From NCBI RefSeq assembly GCF_000484695.1, contig NZ_AXVR01000011.1, positions 42,875 to 106,874 of the forward strand: a stretch of 64,000 bases of DNA, written 5' to 3'. The stretch is from Salinispora cortesiana. GTDB lineage: Bacteria > Actinomycetota > Actinomycetes > Mycobacteriales > Micromonosporaceae. How positions within the stretch are numbered: the stretch's first letter is position 1; each line of letters begins with the position of its first letter. Under the pieces are notes generated by a model. The model saw nothing but the letters and a program-made list of their open reading frames with translations. It did not search any database and was not told the origin of the DNA. Both the position numbers and the translations under genes were made by a program. Shown here piece after piece: positions 56,771 to 64,000 of this stretch.

Positions 56771-57568
56771 ATGCCACCCCGTGCGCCCGCCCGTGCCCTG
56801 GCGGCCCTGGTCGCCCTCTGCGTCGCCGTTGTCGGCGCGGTGCTGGTCCCCAGCGCCGCGCAGGCCGCGACCATCAACTACGTCGCGCTGGGCGACTCGT
56901 ACTCCTCCGGCGTCGGCGCCGGCCCGTACGACGGGTCTAGCTGCCTGCGCAGTCAGAAGTCCTACGCCCCGCGCTGGGCTGCGGCGAATGCGGTGACCAG
57001 CTTCCAGTTCCCGGCCTGTGGGGGCGCGGTCACCGCCGATGTCATCAACAGCCAGGTCGACTCGCTCAGCGCCAGCACCACGATGGTGACAGTCACCATC
57101 GGTGGTAATGATGCCGGCTTCGCCAGCGTGATGCTCACCTGCCGGTTCGGCAGCACCTCGGCCTGCACGGAGGCCGTCGACGAGGCCCGGGACTTCGCCC
57201 AGACCACCCTGCCCGGCCGGCTGGACACCACCTACGCGGCGATCCGGGACCGGGCGCCGAACGCCCGGCTGATCGTGCTCGGCTACCCGCGCCTCTTCGA
57301 GACCGGCTGGTGTGGCCTGTTCGGGATGAGCGCCACCAAGCGGCAGCAGCTCAACGAGGCCGCCGACCTTCTCACTAACATCATCGCCGGCCGCGCCGCC
57401 GCGGCCGGTGCCACCTTCGCCGACCCTCGTGCCTACTTCGCCGGCCACGGCGTCTGCGGCGACGAGCCCTGGATCAACGACGTCACCAGGCTCATCGAGG
57501 CATACCACCCCAACGACGAGGGCTACCGCGACGGCTACCTGCCGGCGCTGAACGCCGTCACCGGCTGA
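56771..57568 (+). CDS. Secreted SGNH/GDSL hydrolase
   Basis: Extracellular esterase or lipase related to Streptomyces SGNH lipases. From ATG 56771 the product has 265 residues with a signal peptide (positive MPPRAPARAL, hydrophobic core, cleavage likely after AAQA around residue 32), catalytic Ser43 in ALGDSYSSG, the block III motif TIGGNDAG, and the C-terminal His in YHPNDEGYRDGY. Six mature Cys residues could form three disulphides. The Shine-Dalgarno GGAGGT precedes the ATG. Confidence 0.93.
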   Translation: MPPRAPARALAALVALCVAVVGAVLVPSAAQAATINYVALGDSYSSGVGAGPYDGSSCLRSQKSYAPRWAAANAVTSFQFPACGGAVTADVINSQVDSLSASTTMVTVTIGGNDAGFASVMLTCRFGSTSACTEAVDEARDFAQTTLPGRLDTTYAAIRDRAPNARLIVLGYPRLFETGWCGLFGMSATKRQQLNEAADLLTNIIAGRAAAAGATFADPRAYFAGHGVCGDEPWINDVTRLIEAYHPNDEGYRDGYLPALNAVTG

Positions 57569-57579
57569 CCTCTGTCCGG

Positions 57580-57610
57580 CGGTCGGCAGTCCCTGATGGG
57601 CTGCCGACCG
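57580..57610. terminator. 10-bp stem hairpin after the SGNH gene
   Basis: CGGTCGGCAG (57580-57589) pairs perfectly with CTGCCGACCG (57601-57610) around an 11-nt loop, 11 bp after the stop and before the convergent XRE gene. Likely bidirectional terminator. Confidence 0.6.
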
Positions 57611-57659
57611 ACCGCGGGGGCAGGTACGGACGCTGGCGGCGCTGGCCGCCGCTCCTGGT

Positions 57660-57911
57660 TCACGCTGGGCGACGGTTCCCGATGGCGGGGTCGCCGATGC
57701 GGGGAAACGGTTCGATCGAGAAGACCACCTCGACCGGCACCTCGAAGTAGGCGGCGATTCGCAGCGCCAGGTGTAGGCTGGGTCGAAACTCTCCCCGCTC
57801 CAGGTAGCCGATGGTCTGGTAGTGCACACCGAGCCCGTCGGCGAGCTGCCGTCGGGAGATGCCCCGTTCGGCGCGCAGCACCGCGATTCGGTTGTGCACG
57901 GTCTCGCTCAT
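57660..57911 (-). CDS. XRE family helix-turn-helix regulator
   Basis: Small DNA-binding protein. From ATG 57911 the product has 83 residues: an HTH_3 domain (IAVLRAERGISRRQLADGLG then VHYQTIGYLERGEFRPSLHLAL) and a short tail with YFEVPVEVVFSIEPF, typical of the small HTH proteins linked to ABC-2 transporters. It lies 10 bp after the permease gene and is the last gene of the operon; it may regulate it. Confidence 0.9.
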   Translation of the reverse strand: MSETVHNRIAVLRAERGISRRQLADGLGVHYQTIGYLERGEFRPSLHLALRIAAYFEVPVEVVFSIEPFPRIGDPAIGNRRPA

Positions 57912-57921
57912 TGCTGCCCTC

Positions 57922-58773
57922 TCATCCGACCCGCTGCATGGCCTGCTCCCGTCGGGCCGCGACGCGCGAGCCGGACTCCCGGCGGGCCATCCGGCGCAGT
58001 AGCACCGGCGCCAGCACGAGCCCGAGCACCGCCCACGCCCCGAGGACGGCAACCATCTCCAGATGGCGCCAGGACCCGCCGATCTCGACCGCCGCCAGGT
58101 CAGCCGGAAGCAGCGCGGAGCGCATACCCAAGCCTAGCCAGTAGAGCGGGAAGACCTGGGCGGCACCCTGGAGCCAGCCGGGCAGACCGTCGATCGGGTA
58201 GAAGATGCCGGAGACGGCGATGAGGCCCATCACCGGCAGCACCAACAGCCCCATGTTGCGCGGGTTCTCGATCAGAGAGCCGATCATCGCGCCCAGCGGG
58301 AGCGTCGCTATCAGCCCGAGCGGCACCGCCCAGGCCAGGGTGAGCCAGGCGCTGGGGTCGCCCAGCCGGAGCCCGTCCAGGAAGAACATCCCGGGGGTCA
58401 GTTGGATGACCAGGCCGATCATCGCGACCGACGAGACCAGCACCAGCTTGCCGATCAGGTAGCCGAGCATCCCGTTCGGAATGGCCTTGGCCCGTAGCAG
58501 GGTGCCGTCCTCCCGGTCCACGACGAGGTGCTGGGCCAACCCGAGCAGCCCGCCGAAGAGCAGGCCCATGCCCAGCGCGCTGGGCAGGGTCCGCGCGCCG
58601 AGGGAGAAGTCGGTGCCGGGCACGGTCGCCCCGCGCATGAAGAAGACGGCGACCAGCAGCACCACCGTGGGGAAGAAGTAGTTCCATAGATCCTGGCCAT
58701 TGGTGAAGGTGCTGCGCAACTCGATCACGCCGCGCCGTAGGCCGGCCCGGAGGGCGGTGGTCTTCGGGTTCAT
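57922..58773 (-). CDS. ABC-2 type transporter permease
   Basis: From ATG 58773 the product has 283 residues with six membrane segments (first FFPTVVLLVAVFFM) and the ABC-2 features DREDGTLLRAKAIPNGMLGY and a late GLPGWLQGAAQVFPLYWLG. The ATG overlaps the stop of the ATPase gene. The basic C-terminus ends RRMARRESGSRVAARREQAM. Substrate unknown. Confidence 0.92.
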   Translation of the reverse strand: MNPKTTALRAGLRRGVIELRSTFTNGQDLWNYFFPTVVLLVAVFFMRGATVPGTDFSLGARTLPSALGMGLLFGGLLGLAQHLVVDREDGTLLRAKAIPNGMLGYLIGKLVLVSSVAMIGLVIQLTPGMFFLDGLRLGDPSAWLTLAWAVPLGLIATLPLGAMIGSLIENPRNMGLLVLPVMGLIAVSGIFYPIDGLPGWLQGAAQVFPLYWLGLGMRSALLPADLAAVEIGGSWRHLEMVAVLGAWAVLGLVLAPVLLRRMARRESGSRVAARREQAMQRVG

Positions 58774-59747
58774 CGGTTCTCCTCCTGCTGCTGCCACACC
58801 CGTTCGGCCCGGCCGGTACGGATTCCGGTTTCTTCCTCGTGCACCAGGGCCAGGTACGCGTCCTCCAGGTTGGCGCGGCGTACCTCCAGTTCCTGTACCC
58901 CGTCGCCGTGGTCGCGGAGCAGGTCGCGCAGGAAGCCGGTGGCGTCCATGGTGGCGTGTACGTGGCGTTGGCCGTCGCAGGTCCAGCGGATCTCCGCATC
59001 GGTGGTCAGCCGGCGGGAGAGCTGGTCCGGCGAGCCCCGGGCGATGATCCGGCCGTTGGCCAGGATGACGATCAGGTCGGCGAGCTTTTCCGCTTCGGCC
59101 AGATCGTGGGTGGTCAGCAGGATGGTGGTGTGGTCCAGGTCGGCGAGGCGGTGCACGAGCTCGTGGAACTCGCGTCGGGCCGCCGGGTCGAGGCCGACCG
59201 TCGGCTCGTCCAGGAAGAGCAGCTCTGGCCGGCCCACGATGCCGACCGCCACATCGAGTCGCCGCCGTTGTCCACCGGAGAGCCGGGACACCCGAGCGTT
59301 GGCATGTGCGGTCAGCCCGACGGCGGCCAGCAGGTCGTCCACCGGCCACGGGCGCTGGATCTGGTCGGTCGCGTACGGCGCGTAGTAGTCGCCGAGGTGG
59401 GAGAGGAGGTCCCGCACCCGCCATCGGCCGTGGTCACGCCAGGATTGGAGCACCACGCCGATCTGGGCGCGCCACCGCTCGTCGCCGCGGGCGGGATCAA
59501 CACCGAGCACCCGGACCGTTCCGGCTGAGGACAGCCGGAACCCCTCAAGGATCTCGATGGTGGTGGTCTTGCCGGCACCGTTCGGCCCGAGCAGCGCGAT
59601 CACCTCGCCTCGTTGGGCGGTGAGGTCGATGCCGTTCAGCACGTCCACAGTGCCGTAGCGCATGCGTAGGTCTCGAACGTCGAGGACCAGGCGATCGTCG
59701 GGATTTCGGGGGGCCTCGACCGCCTCCGACCATTCGACTGTAGTCAT
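58770..59747 (-). CDS. ABC-2 transporter ATP-binding protein
   Basis: ATPase subunit for the downstream permease. The 325-residue product has Walker A LLGPNGAGKTTT, signature LSGGQRRR, Walker B LLFLDEPTVGLDP, switch His in LLTTHDLAEA, and a C-terminal extension (about residues 230-325) as in drug-export ABC-2 ATPases. It is the first gene of the ATPase-permease-XRE operon. Confidence 0.93.
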   Translation of the reverse strand: MTTVEWSEAVEAPRNPDDRLVLDVRDLRMRYGTVDVLNGIDLTAQRGEVIALLGPNGAGKTTTIEILEGFRLSSAGTVRVLGVDPARGDERWRAQIGVVLQSWRDHGRWRVRDLLSHLGDYYAPYATDQIQRPWPVDDLLAAVGLTAHANARVSRLSGGQRRRLDVAVGIVGRPELLFLDEPTVGLDPAARREFHELVHRLADLDHTTILLTTHDLAEAEKLADLIVILANGRIIARGSPDQLSRRLTTDAEIRWTCDGQRHVHATMDATGFLRDLLRDHGDGVQELEVRRANLEDAYLALVHEEETGIRTGRAERVWQQQEENR

Positions 59748-60010
59748 ACTCTGGAAGATAGCACCTCTACTACAGATCTAGGTACAGCGACTCTCACCTG
59801 GAGGGGTTGTGCCTGCGCCGTGGTGCGGTGGTTCCGCGAAGTTGCTTTCCCCTATGGGGTCTTTGTCCGGACGGCCGGAGTGTGCCGTTGATGGAACAAC
59901 AGGTTACTGGAGGGTAGCCAGGCATTGACGAATAAGAATTTCTGCCCGCATCATCGTTCGCACCGGTCGATCGGACGCACCGCACCCACCACCCTCATGG
60001 AGGTGCAGCC
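59748..60010. other. Divergent intergenic region
   Basis: Separates the ABC-2 operon (minus) from the lipase gene (plus). The part near the ABC operon (59750-59795) is AT-richer and probably holds its promoter, but I cannot fix boxes. On the plus strand TTGACG (59925-59930), an 18-nt spacer and CATCAT (59949-59954) form a modest promoter for the lipase gene. No ORF is supported. Confidence 0.45.
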
Positions 60011-60868
60011 ATGTTGCTTCGAAAGACCGCCATCGTGCTTGCGTTCGCGCTCGGCGCCACCGTCGCCGTCCCGGGCGTCGCCGCCAGCGCAGCACCCGCC
60101 GTCCCGGGGGGCGCCGCCAGTGCGGCACCCGCCGGTACTACGGCGGAGCAAACGTCCACCCACCACGCCCCGGCGAGCAGTTCCGACGCAGTCGGCCCGG
60201 CTGACGTAGCCGACAACCCCGTGATCATCGTTGGCGGGTTGAGCGGCTTCGCCTTCGCCTACGAGCCACTCGCCGCCCGCCTGGACGCCGACGGCTTCCG
60301 CCCCTTCATCTATGAACTGCCGGGGCTGGGCTTCGGCGACATCCCGACCTCGGCCCGCGCCTTCGCCGACTATGTTGACCAGGTGCGCGCCACCACCGGT
60401 GCCGCCCGGGTGGATCTGGTGGGGCACTCCGAGGGGGGATTGGTGGCCCGCTACTACCTGAAGCGACTCGGTGGCACCGGAGCCGTCGGTCGATACGTCA
60501 GCCTCGGCAGCCCGCAGTACGGGACGTACGTGGCCAACATCATCGCCTTCCTCGGGCTCGGCAGCTGCGCCGGCGTGGTGGCCTGTCAGCAGATGACGAT
60601 CGGCTCGGACTTCCTGGCCGACCTCAACGCCGGTGACGACACCCCCGGCTCGGTCAGCTACACCACGATCCGTTCGTGGCAGGACCAGTTGGTGCGGCCG
60701 GTGGGCAACGCCGCGCTGGCTGACGGGGCGAGCAACGTGCTGATCCAGTCCTGGTGTCCGCTGCGGCTGGTCGGGCACCTCGGGCTGGTGCTGGACGGGA
60801 CCACCTACACGGTGATTCGGCAGGCGCTGCGCGACGAGTCGATCCGCCCCAACTGCTGGGCAGTCTAG
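60011..60868 (+). CDS. Secreted alpha/beta-hydrolase lipase (class 2-like)
   Basis: Extracellular triacylglycerol lipase/esterase. The 285-residue product has a signal peptide (MLLRKTAIVLAFALGATVAV, likely cut near AASA), a low-complexity Ala/Pro segment with an internal AASAAPA duplication, an oxyanion region VIIVGGLSGFAF and the nucleophile motif DLVGHSEGGLVARYYL with Ser140. A His near the C-terminus in LVGHLGLVLD could complete the triad. Three or four Cys residues suit a secreted protein. ATG 60011 follows GGAGGTG. Confidence 0.9.
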   Translation: MLLRKTAIVLAFALGATVAVPGVAASAAPAVPGGAASAAPAGTTAEQTSTHHAPASSSDAVGPADVADNPVIIVGGLSGFAFAYEPLAARLDADGFRPFIYELPGLGFGDIPTSARAFADYVDQVRATTGAARVDLVGHSEGGLVARYYLKRLGGTGAVGRYVSLGSPQYGTYVANIIAFLGLGSCAGVVACQQMTIGSDFLADLNAGDDTPGSVSYTTIRSWQDQLVRPVGNAALADGASNVLIQSWCPLRLVGHLGLVLDGTTYTVIRQALRDESIRPNCWAV

Positions 60869-60875
60869 GCGCGTT

Positions 60876-60914
60876 CCTGGTGGGGCGGTCGGCATCGTCG
60901 ACCGCCCCACCAGG
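60876..60914 (+). terminator. 16-bp perfect stem hairpin after the lipase gene
   Basis: 60876-60891 pairs perfectly with 60899-60914 around a 7-nt loop, 7 bp after the stop. No T-run. Strong candidate terminator. Confidence 0.7.
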
Positions 60915-61240
60915 CTGTGCCGGACCGTCCGGTTGTCTCCCAGGACGCGTGCCAGTTTGCTTCGGCTCTCCCGGGGCGTGCGCTTCCCTGGTCGCAGTGG
61001 GGCGGGGAACGGGAAAGCCAGCGACCGAGGTCGAATGTCTCCGCGCTGTTCACCCATGCCTTTCTGACGGACTTACCGCGGGCGGTACGATCTCGGGGCG
61101 CGCGGTCGCCGACGCCCGCCCCCCCACGACGTTCCCGGCGGTTATCCGCTGCCGGCCGTGCAGCCGCGCAACGTCGGAGAACGTGTTCGCATTGCGACAG
61201 GGGTCGGCCCGCGGACCGGCCCGGAGGAGAGATTAGCCTG
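60915..61240. other. pyk upstream region, no gene seen
   Basis: This 326-bp stretch has an open plus frame continuous with pyk, but it lacks pyruvate kinase similarity and start signals. It contains the promoter candidate described at 61064-61091. I see nothing else supported. Confidence 0.5.
61064..61091 (+). promoter_or_regulatory. pyk promoter with internal palindrome
   Basis: CTGACG (61064-61069), a 16-nt spacer and TACGAT (61086-61091) form a promoter candidate. A perfect palindrome TACCGC-GG-GCGGTA (61074-61087) fills the spacer, well placed for a repressor or activator of glycolytic flux. The leader would be about 140 nt. Confidence 0.5.
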
Positions 61241-62689
61241 ATGGGCGTGACACGCCGCGCAAAGATTGTTTGCACACTTGGCCCCGCCGTCTCCTCACCG
61301 GAGCGTATTCGTGGCCTTGTTGAGGCCGGAATGGATGTGGCGAGGCTCAACTTCAGCCACGGAAGCCACGCCGATCATGAGGCGGTCTGCCGGCTGGTTC
61401 GGGAGGCGGCCGAGGCGGCGGGGAGGCCGGTCGCGGTTCTCGCCGATCTTCAGGGCCCCAAGATCCGGCTCGGCCGGTTCGCCGACGGCCCGCACGAGTG
61501 GCGTACCGGTGACTCGGTGGTGATCACCAGTGATGACATTCTCGGCACCCGGGACCGGGTCGCCTGCACCTACCGCAAGCTTCCCCAGGAGGTGAAGCCC
61601 GGCGACCGGCTGCTGATCGACGACGGCCGGGTCGTGGTCGAGGTCACCGACGTCACCGGCAACGACATCCGTTGCCTGGTCACTGAGGGCGGACCGGTCT
61701 CCAACAACAAGGGTGTGTCGCTGCCGAACGTGGCGGTCAGCGTCCCCGCGCTCTCGGACAAAGACACCGAGGACCTGCGGTTCGCCCTCGGCCTCGGTGT
61801 CGACCTGGTGGCGCTCTCCTTCGTCCGCTCCGCCGACGACATTAAGTTGGTTCACGCCATCATGGCCGAGGAGGGCGTGCACCGGCCGGTGCTGGCCAAG
61901 GTGGAGAAACCAGAGGCAGTGGATCAGCTCGGGGCGATCGTCCTGGCCTTCGACGGGATCATGGTTGCCCGTGGCGACCTCGGCGTGGAGATGCCGCTGG
62001 ACCAGGTGCCCCTGGTCCAGAAGCGCGCGGTGCAGCTCTGCCGGGAGAACGCCAAGCCGGTCATCGTCGCCACCCAGATGCTCGACTCGATGATCGAGAA
62101 CTCCCGGCCCACCCGGGCTGAGGCCTCCGATGTGGCCAACGCCGTGCTCGACGGCGCGGACGCGGTGATGCTCTCCGGCGAGACCAGCGTCGGAAAGTAC
62201 CCGGTGCTCACCGTGAGCACCATGGCAAAGATCGTGGCGACGACGGAGGCGGGCTCGATCGGCGTGCCGCGGCTCCAGCACGATCCGCGTACCCACGGGG
62301 GCGCGCTCACCATCGCCGCGTCGTCGATCGCCCGGGCGATCGACGCCAAGGCCCTGGTGGCGTTCTCGCAGACCGGCGACACCGTCCGGCGACTCTCCCG
62401 GCTGCACTGCGACCTGCCGCTGCTCGCGTTCACCCCGGTGCCGGAGGTGCGCAACCAGCTCGCCCTCTCCTGGGGGGTGCAGACGTTCCTGATGCCCTTC
62501 GTTGAGCACACCGACGGCATGTTTCGGCAGGTCGACGAGGCGCTGCTCGGCCTCGGTCGGGCCAACCCCGGCGACTACGTCGTGATCGTCGCCGGTAGCC
62601 CGCCCGGAACCCCCGGCTCGACCAACACCCTGCGCGTGCATCAGCTCGGGTCGCTGGTCGACCTCGCTGCGGCCCGGGCGCTCCAGTGA
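61241..62689 (+). CDS. pyk: Pyruvate kinase
   Basis: Glycolytic enzyme transferring phosphate from phosphoenolpyruvate to ADP. From ATG 61241 the product has 482 residues with RRAKIVCTLGPAVSSPERI, GMDVARLNFSHGSH, the active-site segment ILAKVEKPEAVDQL and MVARGDLGVEMPLDQVP, and the C-terminal allosteric domain. GGAGGAGA lies 10 nt upstream; GTG 61247 is a close alternative. The thioesterase gene follows after 52 bp. Confidence 0.96.
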   Translation: MGVTRRAKIVCTLGPAVSSPERIRGLVEAGMDVARLNFSHGSHADHEAVCRLVREAAEAAGRPVAVLADLQGPKIRLGRFADGPHEWRTGDSVVITSDDILGTRDRVACTYRKLPQEVKPGDRLLIDDGRVVVEVTDVTGNDIRCLVTEGGPVSNNKGVSLPNVAVSVPALSDKDTEDLRFALGLGVDLVALSFVRSADDIKLVHAIMAEEGVHRPVLAKVEKPEAVDQLGAIVLAFDGIMVARGDLGVEMPLDQVPLVQKRAVQLCRENAKPVIVATQMLDSMIENSRPTRAEASDVANAVLDGADAVMLSGETSVGKYPVLTVSTMAKIVATTEAGSIGVPRLQHDPRTHGGALTIAASSIARAIDAKALVAFSQTGDTVRRLSRLHCDLPLLAFTPVPEVRNQLALSWGVQTFLMPFVEHTDGMFRQVDEALLGLGRANPGDYVVIVAGSPPGTPGSTNTLRVHQLGSLVDLAAARALQ

Positions 62690-62741
62690 GCGTTCGGAGC
62701 GAGCCGGGCCCGCGATCCCCTTGGTCGCGACTGGAGGCCCG

Positions 62742-63626
62742 GTGAGCGAGCCTGGCGCGGTGGTCGGTCAGGCCGCGGTCGATCAACTGCTGGAGGTGCT
62801 GGACCTCAGCCCGACCGGCGAGCGAACCTTCCGGGGGATGAGCCCGCAGGTCGGCCCACAGCGGGTGTACGGGGGGCAGGTCGCCGGCCAGGCGCTGGTC
62901 GCCGCCGGGCGGACGGTTGATCCGGAGCGCTCCGTGCACTCCCTGCACGGCTACTTCGTGCGACCGGGCGATCCGAGTGAGCCCATCGACTACCAGGTCG
63001 AGTGCGTCCGCGACGGTCGTTCCTTCTCCGTCCGCCGGTCGGTGGCGCTTCAGCACGACAAACCGATCTTCTTCATGTCGGCGTCTTTCCAACGTCAGGA
63101 GGAGGGGCTGGACCATCACGCGCCCTCCCCGCCGGACGTGCCCGGCCCGGACGAGGTGCCGACGATGACCGACCGGCTCGCCCGCTACCCGGAGCGGCTG
63201 GGTATCTGGGCACTGATTCCCCGGCCGATCGACGTCCGCTACGTCGGCGAGCCCGGCTGGGTGCGCCCCGGTGACCGTCCGGCCGAGCCGAACCAGCGGG
63301 TGTGGATGCGGATCGACGGCAAGCTCCCGGATGATCCACTGCTGCACGCCTGTGCCCTGACGTACGCCTCCGACCTCACCTTGCTGGACTCGGTGCTCTC
63401 AGTGCACGGAGAGGTGTGGGGACCCGGCGGGGTGGTGGGCGCAAGTCTCGATCACGCCCTCTGGTTCCATCGGCCGTTCCGCGCCGACGAGTGGTTCCTC
63501 TACGACTGCTGGAGCCCGTCGGCATCCGGAGCGCGTGGGTTGGCGGCCGGTCGGATGTTCACCCGGGACGGCCGGCAGATCGCCAGCGCGGTGCAGGAGG
63601 GCCTGCTGCGAAAGGTTGGGGCCTGA
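62742..63626 (+). CDS. tesB: Acyl-CoA thioesterase II (TesB family)
   Basis: Double hot-dog thioesterase hydrolysing acyl-CoAs. From GTG 62742 the product has 294 residues with the N-terminal VYGGQVAGQALVAAGRTV and SLHGYFVRPGDPSEPIDYQV motifs, SVRRSVALQ, and the C-terminal SLDHALWFHRPFRADEWFLY and GLAAGRMFTRDGR. The Shine-Dalgarno CTGGAGG sets the start. It may be cotranscribed with pyk. Confidence 0.93.
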   Translation: MSEPGAVVGQAAVDQLLEVLDLSPTGERTFRGMSPQVGPQRVYGGQVAGQALVAAGRTVDPERSVHSLHGYFVRPGDPSEPIDYQVECVRDGRSFSVRRSVALQHDKPIFFMSASFQRQEEGLDHHAPSPPDVPGPDEVPTMTDRLARYPERLGIWALIPRPIDVRYVGEPGWVRPGDRPAEPNQRVWMRIDGKLPDDPLLHACALTYASDLTLLDSVLSVHGEVWGPGGVVGASLDHALWFHRPFRADEWFLYDCWSPSASGARGLAAGRMFTRDGRQIASAVQEGLLRKVGA

Positions 63627-64000
63627 CGCGCTACCTATCAAGGGAGGGCTGGCCCTTTCCACCGATTCACCGCCGGAAAGGGCTGGCCCCAACAGCTCAC
63701 GACCCGCAGCGCCCGATGACCGTTTTGTGTCGGTTGGGGTGTGGTCGGGGGCATGGTGGTGGTGGAATCTCGGGGGGCGTGGGGGTGTTACACCCTGCGT
63801 ACGGCCGAGCAGGCGCCTCGCTCAGGTGGGTGACGCCGGGTGCGGGTCGCCGGGAATGATGGTGGCCGGCCGGTCGTTACACCTGGACCCGGCGCCGTGC
63901 GCGTCCCCCGTGAGACCCGCGGTCGCCGCCCTCTTTTTCTTGTGATCTTTTGAGCGCCGGACGGTGCTTGCACCCCTTTTGCCGCCTGACCCCCTGTGGG
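63627..64000. other. Noncoding end of window with tesB terminator
   Basis: A 9-bp stem GCCCTTTCC (63652-63660) with GGAAAGGGC (63675-63683), extendable with mismatches, follows tesB and probably ends its transcript. Further on, GTTACACC occurs twice (63786 and 63873 areas), and a pyrimidine-rich CTCTTTTTCTTG run lies at about 63930-63942. I see no supported gene; a promoter for a gene beyond the edge is possible. Confidence 0.45.

Noticed and set aside
63416..63945. Open frames at the 3' end of the window
   Set aside because: They overlap tesB out of frame or run through G-rich noncoding sequence with no recognisable features.

Overview
The window is high-GC DNA (roughly 70%) with GTG/ATG starts, 4-bp start/stop overlaps and many apparently leaderless genes. 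Gene content and order point to an actinobacterium of the Micromonosporaceae (Salinispora/Micromonospora-like): a division/cell-wall (dcw) cluster containing murC, wag31/divIVA, a HisA/PriA-type isomerase, and a trp cluster without trpF. The genus is inferred from gene order and protein character, not from a search.

Layout. (1) 1-16.3 kb, plus strand: dcw cluster ftsL-like, ftsI, murE, murF, mraY, ftsW, murG, murC, ftsQ, ftsZ, yggS, sepF, yggT, wag31. murD and pgeF are missing from their usual slots. (2) 16.3-24.3 kb: a membrane protein with an Ada-like metal-binding tail, a DUF167 protein, a DksA/TraR zinc-finger protein, lspA, an RluD-type pseudouridine synthase, a Pro/Asp-repeat membrane protein, a ParA-like ATPase with a repeat-rich N-terminus, a DUF2567-like membrane protein, and a convergent Lon-substrate-domain protein. 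(3) 24.4-31.9 kb: hisD-hisC-hisB-(small membrane protein)-hisH-(small membrane protein)-hisA/priA, then an OhrR-type regulator with a 46-bp perfect palindrome at its promoter, a CurA-like NADPH oxidoreductase, then hisF. (4) 31.9-41.5 kb, mostly accessory: a small hypothetical protein, a YczE-like membrane protein divergent from a MocR regulator, a TIGR03085-type protein, a heterodimeric ABC exporter with asymmetric ATPase sites, and an ABC-2 export operon with a TetR regulator. (5) 41.6-47.8 kb: hisI-trpE-(TIGR02234 membrane protein), a small antisense gene, trpC, trpB, trpA. (6) 47.9-56.6 kb: lgt, an FAD monooxygenase, gltB, gltD. (7) 56.7-63.6 kb: a secreted SGNH hydrolase, an ABC-2 transporter operon with an XRE regulator, a secreted alpha/beta-hydrolase lipase, pyk and an acyl-CoA thioesterase II.

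The dcw genes make lipid II (MurE, MurF, MraY, MurG, MurC) and build the septum and growing pole (FtsQ, FtsI, FtsW, FtsZ, SepF, Wag31). The his and trp blocks supply histidine and tryptophan. They are joined by the translationally coupled hisI-trpE pair and by PriA, which in actinobacteria serves both pathways. GltBD supplies glutamate. hisG, hisE, trpD, trpG and trpF are not in the window.

The most interesting elements are the OhrR/CurA-like cassette with its long perfect operator inside the his locus, the missing murD, the MocR-YczE divergent pair with CCAATC repeats, the asymmetric ABC exporter preceded by a triplicated start-site repeat, and a set of leaderless promoters with TANNNT boxes 6-8 nt before start codons. 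I see no prophage, CRISPR array, tRNA, rRNA or intact insertion sequence.
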